DNA of 64,000 nucleotides from Oxalobacteraceae sp. CFBP 8761 (GTDB lineage Bacteria; Pseudomonadota; Gammaproteobacteria; Burkholderiales; Burkholderiaceae_D), in assembly GCA_014841595.1 (NCBI GenBank), contig JACYUE010000001.1, positions 1,166,996 to 1,230,995 of the forward strand, read 5' to 3'. Under the pieces are notes generated by a model. The model worked only from the letters and a program-made list of their open reading frames with translations, was not told where the DNA came from and ran no database searches. Position numbers and translations under genes: made by a program. Below are positions 56,972-64,000 of this stretch, one piece after another. The first letter of the stretch is position 1, and every line of letters starts with the position of its first letter.

Positions 56972-57225
56972 TAAAAAAGCGGGGGTCATAAAAAAAGCGG
57001 GGGTCAGGTCTGACATTCGGACACGATCTCAACCAAAAAGCGAGGGTCAGGTCTGACATTCGGACACGATCTCGACAGTCGGGTAGTTGGAAGCAGGCAT
57101 GCTAATGCTGAGCATGGCACCATTGGCGGTGGATAAGCCTGAGGTCGTGTCCGAATGTCAGACCTGACCCCGGCTGTGGAGGTGGCTAGGGCTGAGGTCG
57201 TGTCCGAATGTCAGACCTGACCCCC
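56972..57225. repeat. REP-like repeat cluster, family B (two direct, two inverted copies, one truncated)
   Basis: The core GGGTCAGGTCTGACATTCGG continuing ACACGATCTC occurs forward at 56992-57030 and 57035-57073. The reverse complement occurs at 57141-57171 and 57194-57225. A truncated first copy (AAAAAAGCGGGGGTCAT) is at 56973-56989. The cluster fills the gap between glf and the DUF2863 gene. The core shares the leading GGGTCAG with family A near accD but is otherwise different. Confidence 0.88.
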
Positions 57226-57237
57226 GGCTGTGGAAGT

Positions 57238-58491
57238 TCAGTGGAAGTGCTCGCTGCCTGTCGGCGTGTCGTCCGGCATTTCGGCATGCACCAGTTCGCC
57301 GGTGGGGTCGGCGAAGAGTGGGGAGCCGCAATCGTCGCAGTACTCGGCGGCGTAGCGTTCGTTGATGCGCTTGATGTGGGCGATGCCGGCTTCGTTCAGG
57401 TGCGCGACGATTTCGTTCAGCGGGCTGAGCGCATCGTGCGTGATGGCCAGCGGGCCTTCCACTGGCGTGCCGGACTCGTCTTCCTGGCCGTACAGCGGCC
57501 AGACGATGCCATACACGACATCGGCGCTCTGGCGCATCGTGAATGCCACGCGGTATTCGTCGATCTGGATGTCCGGTGCTTCTTCGCCAAAGCCGGCCAC
57601 GACGGCGCGCAGGTCGGACGGTTCCACGCCCAGCGTGTTCGTCAGGTAGTGCACGGCGGCGCGGATCGAAATCGGGCGGATCAGCTTATCGGCTTCGCGG
57701 CAGGCCACGTAATACGCTTCCGGCAGCAGCAGCTCGATCCCGCAGCCGGGCATCAGGCGCGCGACGTTGGCGGTGGCTTGCGTGCGCCACTGTTCCAGGC
57801 TGCGCTCGCGCTCTTGCACGACGTGCAGCTGGTGCTGCGGCTCTTGCCAGCGGAACAGTGGATCGCCTGCCGGCGCGACGATGGCGATCAGCATGTAGCG
57901 CGTGTCGGCCAGGAACGGGGCGGTTTCCTCTAACTGCGGCGCAGGCTTGATGGTGCCGCCCTTGTGCGCGGCGGCGGCCAGCTTGTGCGTCAGCGCATAG
58001 GTTTCGGCGTGGGTGCGCGGCAGCTGGTCGATCGAGTACAGGGTCGGGGCGACGGCCATCTTCGTGCCGCCTGCGAGCAGGTGGGCCGAGAAGTGCGCGC
58101 CGAGCGTGGCCAGCAAATCGGCCGGGATCGCGCCGGTGGCGATCGAAAACCGGGTCCAGGCCAGGATCGGCGCAGCGATCAGGAGCGCCTGCCAGGTGAC
58201 GTCGACGCCATCCTTCTGCTCGACCATCATGGCCGATTCGCTGACCGCTTCCACGGTGTCCATCAGGACGTCGTACGAGGCCAGATCGTCCCTGAACAGG
58301 GCGTTCAGGGCGCTGTCGATGCTGTCCTGGTGATTGGTCTTGAGCAGTTTTTGCAGTTGCGTGTCGAGCTGGCGTTCCCACGCCCGTTCTTCGGCACGGC
58401 TGGCAGCTTGCATGAGGGCTTGCGAGAGGCTGACGAGGCGCTGGCTTTCTGCGGAAAGTTTGGGTGTTGAATCTTTGGAAGGACGACGCAT
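57238..58491 (-). CDS. DUF2863 family protein
   Basis: 417 aa from the ATG at 58491 (MRRPSKDSTPKLSAESQRLV); the frame is open 49 codons upstream without similarity. Soluble helical protein with tracts YDVLMDTVEAVSESAMMVEQ and APILAWTRFSIATG, and a C-terminal zinc-like pair EYCDDCGSPLFAD. The family is essentially restricted to Burkholderiales and uncharacterised. Its stop lies 12 nt from the family B repeats. Confidence 0.85.
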   Translation of the reverse strand: MRRPSKDSTPKLSAESQRLVSLSQALMQAASRAEERAWERQLDTQLQKLLKTNHQDSIDSALNALFRDDLASYDVLMDTVEAVSESAMMVEQKDGVDVTWQALLIAAPILAWTRFSIATGAIPADLLATLGAHFSAHLLAGGTKMAVAPTLYSIDQLPRTHAETYALTHKLAAAAHKGGTIKPAPQLEETAPFLADTRYMLIAIVAPAGDPLFRWQEPQHQLHVVQERERSLEQWRTQATANVARLMPGCGIELLLPEAYYVACREADKLIRPISIRAAVHYLTNTLGVEPSDLRAVVAGFGEEAPDIQIDEYRVAFTMRQSADVVYGIVWPLYGQEDESGTPVEGPLAITHDALSPLNEIVAHLNEAGIAHIKRINERYAAEYCDDCGSPLFADPTGELVHAEMPDDTPTGSEHFH

Positions 58492-58589
58492 GGGGCGAGT
58501 GAGTCTCTTGTCAGTTAGTGAATCGAATGTCAGTGGAGCGACAGAGCGCGGCTGGCGTTGCGGAGATGAGCGTCCACAGTCCCGAGCCG

Positions 58590-58612
58590 GATAATGATGA
58601 TAATCCCTTATC
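58590..58612. promoter_or_regulatory. Possible second Fur box
   Basis: GATAATGATGATAATCCC followed by TTATC resembles the direct/inverted GATAAT arrays of Fur sites. It lies about 100 nt upstream of the DUF2863 start on the minus strand and 108 nt before the better Fur box. Only a moderate match. Confidence 0.35.
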
Positions 58613-58694
58613 CCCGGTATTGTAGTTGATTCGGCCACAGCCCATGAAGAATGGGACCGGTGCGCTCGTTACAAACGGATTGCCGGAAGACGCT

Positions 58695-58722
58695 TGCCAA
58701 GTCTGCACCCAGCGGCCATAAT
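58695..58722 (+). promoter_or_regulatory. Candidate sigma-70 promoter overlapped by Fur box
   Basis: TTGCCA (58695-58700), 16-nt spacer, CATAAT (58717-58722). Its -10 box overlaps the Fur palindrome, so iron-loaded Fur would block it. Predicted start is about 58729. Confidence 0.55.
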
Positions 58723-58738
58723 GAGAACAATTCTCATT
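58720..58738. promoter_or_regulatory. Fur box
   Basis: AATGAGAA-CAA-TTCTCATT is a perfect 8-bp inverted repeat with 3-bp centre, matching the AATGAGAATnATTCTCATT form of Fur sites. It precedes an iron-linked hydroxylase gene, which supports the call. Confidence 0.82.
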
Positions 58739-58877
58739 CAAACATCAATGAGAAGACGGAAGGAATGTTGGACCCTGCCGGCGACCGGGAAAGCGCTGGC
58801 AGATGCTCTTCACGGAGTACCACCCCCGCCGGGAGACCGGATTCGCCCCTCCTGGCTCTGCCAGGGGGGATTTTTTT
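58729..58877 (+). ncRNA. Candidate Fur-regulated small RNA or attenuated leader
   Basis: A transcript from the Fur-controlled promoter would run about 150 nt to a strong terminator ending at 58877. Predicted structure: TGCCGGCG pairs with CGCTGGCA (one G-U pair) around ACCGGGAAAG, CCGG-GAGA-CCGG is a small hairpin, then the terminator. No convincing gene lies inside. It could be a RyhB/NrrF-like iron-sparing sRNA or a leader controlling the hydroxylase gene 27 nt downstream. Purely inferred. Confidence 0.4.
58847..58877 (+). terminator. Rho-independent terminator between Fur box and hydroxylase gene
   Basis: CCCTCCTGGC, loop TCT and GCCAGGGGGG form a 10-bp stem (one G-U) followed by A and T7. 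It stands between the Fur promoter and the hydroxylase ATG. Confidence 0.85.
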
Positions 58878-58903
58878 GTTAACCGTACCCACCACAATTC
58901 ATC

Positions 58904-59587
58904 ATGATGCTGCATATCCCCGGCGTGCTGACGCCAGAACAGGTCTCGGCGATCCGTGCCCGTCTCGACCAGGCGCCGGAGTGGATCGACGGGCGTGAAA
59001 GCGTTGGCGCCCAGGGCGCGCAGGTCAAGCGCAATCGCCAGCTGGGCGAGGGCACGCCGCTGGCACTCGAGCTTGGGCAGGTCGTCAGCGGCGCGCTGAT
59101 GGCCAACCCGCTGTTCTTCGCGGCCGTGCTGCCGCTGCGGGTGCTGGCGCCGTACTTCAATGCGTACGCCGGCGGCGAGCACTACGGACTGCACGTGGAC
59201 GGCGCGATCCGGGCCCAGCGCGGTGGATTGCCGGCGGTGCGGGCCGATGTGTCGACGACCGTGTTCCTGAGCGAGCCCGACGAATACGACGGCGGCGAGC
59301 TGGAAGTGGTGGACCTGTATGGCACGCACGAGGTCAAGCTGGCGGCGGGTGATGCGATCGTGTATCCGTCCGGCAGCGTGCACCAAGTACGGCCCGTGAC
59401 GCGTGGCGAGCGGGTGGCATCGTTCCTGTGGACGCAGAGCATGGTCAGGGATGACGGCAAGCGGGCGATGCTGTTTGACCTGGACACGCATATCCAGGCG
59501 CTGCGGGGAGAGCATGGGGATTCAGCCACTACCGTTGGGCTGACGGCGCATTATCACAATCTGCTCAGGATGTGGGCGGAGGTGTGA
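58904..59587 (+). CDS. piuC: Fe(II)/2-oxoglutarate-dependent PKHD-type hydroxylase (PiuC/YbiX)
   Basis: 227 aa; start at 58904 ([20 protein letters not shown]) or one codon later, both with poor Shine-Dalgarno sites. The double-stranded beta-helix has iron ligands HVDG in [13 protein letters not shown] and the distal His in [12 protein letters not shown], plus the Arg of [11 protein letters not shown] for 2-oxoglutarate. PiuC genes are Fur-controlled and usually accompany TonB siderophore receptors; no receptor is nearby here. Substrate unknown. Confidence 0.93.
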   Translation: MMLHIPGVLTPEQVSAIRARLDQAPEWIDGRESVGAQGAQVKRNRQLGEGTPLALELGQVVSGALMANPLFFAAVLPLRVLAPYFNAYAGGEHYGLHVDGAIRAQRGGLPAVRADVSTTVFLSEPDEYDGGELEVVDLYGTHEVKLAAGDAIVYPSGSVHQVRPVTRGERVASFLWTQSMVRDDGKRAMLFDLDTHIQALRGEHGDSATTVGLTAHYHNLLRMWAEV

Positions 59588-59648
59588 TCCTTGAACGCGT
59601 GGGCGGCAGAGCCGTCCACCCTACGCCGATGCTACCTCCGATGACAAT

Positions 59649-59686
59649 GTAAAAAGGGCTGGAACCCGCGAGGATTCCAGCCCTTT
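59649..59686 (-). terminator. Terminator of acnA
   Basis: AAAGGGCTGGAA and TTCCAGCCCTTT form a 12-bp perfect stem with a 10-nt loop. The T tail (TTTTTACA) is on the minus strand, fitting the acnA end at 59729; it may also serve the convergent hydroxylase gene. Confidence 0.85.
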
Positions 59687-59728
59687 GTCGTTGGACGCAG
59701 CCCGCTTGCGCGGGCCTGACCAAACTGC

Positions 59729-62434
<2,706 letters not shown>

Positions 62435-62541
62435 AATCTCTCCTTCAGTGGAATATTGTTATCAACAACGTTGTTATTTCAACAGTATCAAATAACATCA
62501 GGCGACAGGACGGTCTGGATCCGGGAAACCCAGGCCGCGGC

Positions 62542-63093
62542 TCAAGTCTTGCTCGCCTCCGGCGCCGCGGTCGCCACGATCGCGGACTGGGTGGCGTTCT
62601 TGCATTCATTGGCCAGCTGGCGGTTGAGCTTCGAGTCGAGCAGGATGCCCTTGGACGGAATGCCGATCCAGATCAGGCCATAGTGCGGATTTTCGAAGCG
62701 CAAAGCGCCGGTGGTGGTGCCGATGCGGGCCAGGCGGTGCAGCCGGTTCTTCCAGCGCAGCGCGATGTGGGCGGCATCGTTGTCGTTCGTGTAGATCGTG
62801 ATCTTGTTGCCCAGCTCGCAGGCGTAATCGGTGGTCTTGTTGTCGGTGATGTCCGGCTCATCGACTTCTAGCGGGTTGGCAGCGACCACGGCAGCCGCAA
62901 CAGCGGCAGTGGCGGCAGCGGCTTTCGCTTTCTTGCCAGGCTTCTTCGCCGGCTTTTTCGCCGCATCAGCGGCGAGCACGGCGGAGGCTTTCGGGTGCGC
63001 TACCGGAGTGGCGGCGTTGGCCGGCGCACAGGCGACGGCAGCGGCAAGCGCAATTGCGCAGGCAGCGATGACTGGGGAGAGGAGAGTGGCCAT
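62542..63093 (-). CDS. Secreted protein with MliC-like C-terminal domain
   Basis: 183 aa from the ATG at 63093. The signal peptide (MATLLSPVIAACAIALAAAV, cleaved near ANA) is followed by a Lys/Ala/Pro linker (KKPAKKPGKKAK). A C-terminal domain with two Cys (YACELGNKITIYTN and NRQLANECKN) resembles MliC/PliC lysozyme inhibitors in its YxCxxG opening and closing Cys, but the typical sGxxY loop is weak. Starts 8 nt after the lyase gene stop, so co-transcribed. Confidence 0.6.
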   Translation of the reverse strand: MATLLSPVIAACAIALAAAVACAPANAATPVAHPKASAVLAADAAKKPAKKPGKKAKAAAATAAVAAAVVAANPLEVDEPDITDNKTTDYACELGNKITIYTNDNDAAHIALRWKNRLHRLARIGTTTGALRFENPHYGLIWIGIPSKGILLDSKLNRQLANECKNATQSAIVATAAPEASKT

Positions 63094-63101
63094 GGTCGGA
63101 A

Positions 63102-64000
63102 TTATCGGGAGTCGGAGAGGTTGACGATGGCTGCAGCTGCCTCGGGCAGTGCGAGGCCGGCCAGCTTGGCCCGCTGCAACACCGACCAATAGTATCGGTA
63201 GCTCGCACGGTCATGCAAGCGCCCGTGTTGCGCAATCGGTCCCCAACCCGCGGCCATGGCTTCGGTCAGGATATTCGTTGCTTCATTGACTTCAGACAAA
63301 CGCGGCGTGAACGCCTTCAGGATTGGCTTGATCTGATCCGGGTGGATGCTCCACATGCGGGTAAAGCCGAACTCGGCGCCGGCACGCTGGGCGTCGTTCG
63401 CCACCGTCGCGCTGTCCTTGATGTCGGTCGTAACATTATGCGACGCCACCTTGCCATGGGCATGGCAGGCTGCCACCATCTCGAGCTTCGCGCGCACCAC
63501 CAGCGGATGCGTGAACTGGCCCGGCGTGCGCATCGCGCTGGCCGGAATCGCACCGTAGTGGGCCGAGACAAAATCCATGATGCCGAACGACAGGCACTCG
63601 ACCTGCGGCAGCGCCGCGATCGCGTAGGCGTCGCGCAGCGCGCCATGGGTTTCGATCAGCACATGGACGGGCAGGGCGGCGCGGCCGGCAGCGAGCGCAT
63701 ATTTATTGATCAGCTCGATCGCGCCGCGCACTTCGTCGACGCCGTCGACCTTCGGCAGCACGACGTACGCCAGGCGCGCCGCAGCGCCGCCGACGATGAG
63801 GGCGACGTCGTTGGCAAAGTGCATGCTGGCCGGCTCGTGCAGGCGCGCGCCGACACGGTTGAAGCGGTTTTCTTCGCTGTTGACCAAGCTCGCCACCAGG
63901 ACGGCGTGCTCGTGCTCGACGCCAGCCTGGGCGCCGTCTTCGCAGTCGAAGGTGATGTCAAACAAGGGACCAAGCTCTTGTTGCAGGGTCAGCGATTTGC
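63102..64000 (-). CDS. HpcH/HpaI (CitE-like) CoA-ester lyase, N terminus cut by window end
   Basis: At least 298 codons; the frame continues past 64000, so the start is outside. TIM-barrel tracts: LFDITFDCEDGAQAGVEHEH (metal/substrate Asp-Glu), EENRFNRVGARLHEP, VVLPKVDGVDEV, LIETHGALRDAYAIAALPQV and MWSIHPDQIKPIL. Relatives are malyl-/citramalyl-CoA or citrate lyase beta-type enzymes. Location beside acnA is common in Burkholderiales. Exact substrate cannot be assigned. Confidence 0.9.
   Translation of the reverse strand, partial: KSLTLQQELGPLFDITFDCEDGAQAGVEHEHAVLVASLVNSEENRFNRVGARLHEPASMHFANDVALIVGGAAARLAYVVLPKVDGVDEVRGAIELINKYALAAGRAALPVHVLIETHGALRDAYAIAALPQVECLSFGIMDFVSAHYGAIPASAMRTPGQFTHPLVVRAKLEMVAACHAHGKVASHNVTTDIKDSATVANDAQRAGAEFGFTRMWSIHPDQIKPILKAFTPRLSEVNEATNILTEAMAAGWGPIAQHGRLHDRASYRYYWSVLQRAKLAGLALPEAAAAIVNLSDSR

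Noticed and set aside
58765..58877. Cobalamin riboswitch upstream of piuC
   Set aside because: The CCGGGAGACCGG and ACCCCCGC tracts recall parts of the B12 element, but the other conserved boxes and their order are missing, and the target is a Fur-type iron gene.
58765..58998. Protein gene starting at ATG 58765 after GGAAGGA
   Set aside because: It runs through the terminator and into piuC in another frame, and the ribosome-binding site is too close to the ATG; more likely non-coding.

Overview
The window is a high-GC, gene-dense chromosomal segment of a betaproteobacterium, most likely Oxalobacteraceae (Massilia/Duganella/Janthinobacterium group). The evidence is gene order: fimV-truA-trpF-trpB-trpA-accD-folC-dedD-cvpA-purF-metZ, rpsF-priB-rpsR-rplI-dnaB, DUF47-pit, alaA-hom, and acnA beside a CoA-ester (citrate) lyase. 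DUF2863 and PEP-CTERM proteins and chromosomally encoded tRNA CCA fit the same group. Genus assignment is inference.

Layout. 1-12.8 kb: housekeeping block on the + strand (pilus/peptidoglycan hub FimV, tRNA modification, tryptophan end-steps, fatty acid, folate and purine synthesis, methionine), interrupted at 5.15-6.0 kb by an island of inverted REP-like repeats around one small membrane-protein gene. 13-19.6 kb: a Sel1-like secreted protein, lexA with a perfect SOS box, the S6-PriB-S18-L9-DnaB replication/translation block, and a phosphate-transport pair whose regulator-like gene carries an apparent frameshift. 19.6-30 kb: mostly minus-strand genes (lipoprotein, metallo-hydrolase, YCII protein with the stump of a deleted ECF sigma gene, PIN-PhoH, peroxiredoxin), then alaA, hom, an MFS-acyltransferase fusion and tRNA-Pro(GGG).

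30-47.5 kb is accessory: an AT-rich PEP-CTERM gene, then a signalling island with HD-GYP, PAS-chemoreceptor, three hybrid histidine kinases, one simple histidine kinase, an HTH-receiver protein and a GNAT enzyme. It is followed by an intact IS1595-type insertion sequence with an 8-bp target duplication lying on the stop codon of a CorA/ZntB-like transporter gene. 47.5-58.5 kb: a CadR-type metal regulator divergent from a cation-efflux gene, a HAD phosphatase beside a decayed glycosyltransferase, two hydrophilic stress-type proteins, a carboxypeptidase-CYTH-serine hydrolase run, UDP-galactopyranose mutase, a second REP-like repeat cluster and DUF2863. 58.5-64 kb: a Fur-box promoter followed by a short terminated transcript (candidate iron-responsive sRNA or attenuator) upstream of a PiuC-type hydroxylase, then acnA, a small secreted protein and a CitE-like lyase cut by the window end.

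No CRISPR array, prophage, plasmid origin or complete defence system was seen. The strongest items for follow-up are the Fur-driven terminated transcript, the frameshifted DUF47 gene, the two REP-like families without a transposase gene in view, the insertion at the transporter stop codon, and the gene stumps (ECF sigma, glycosyltransferase).
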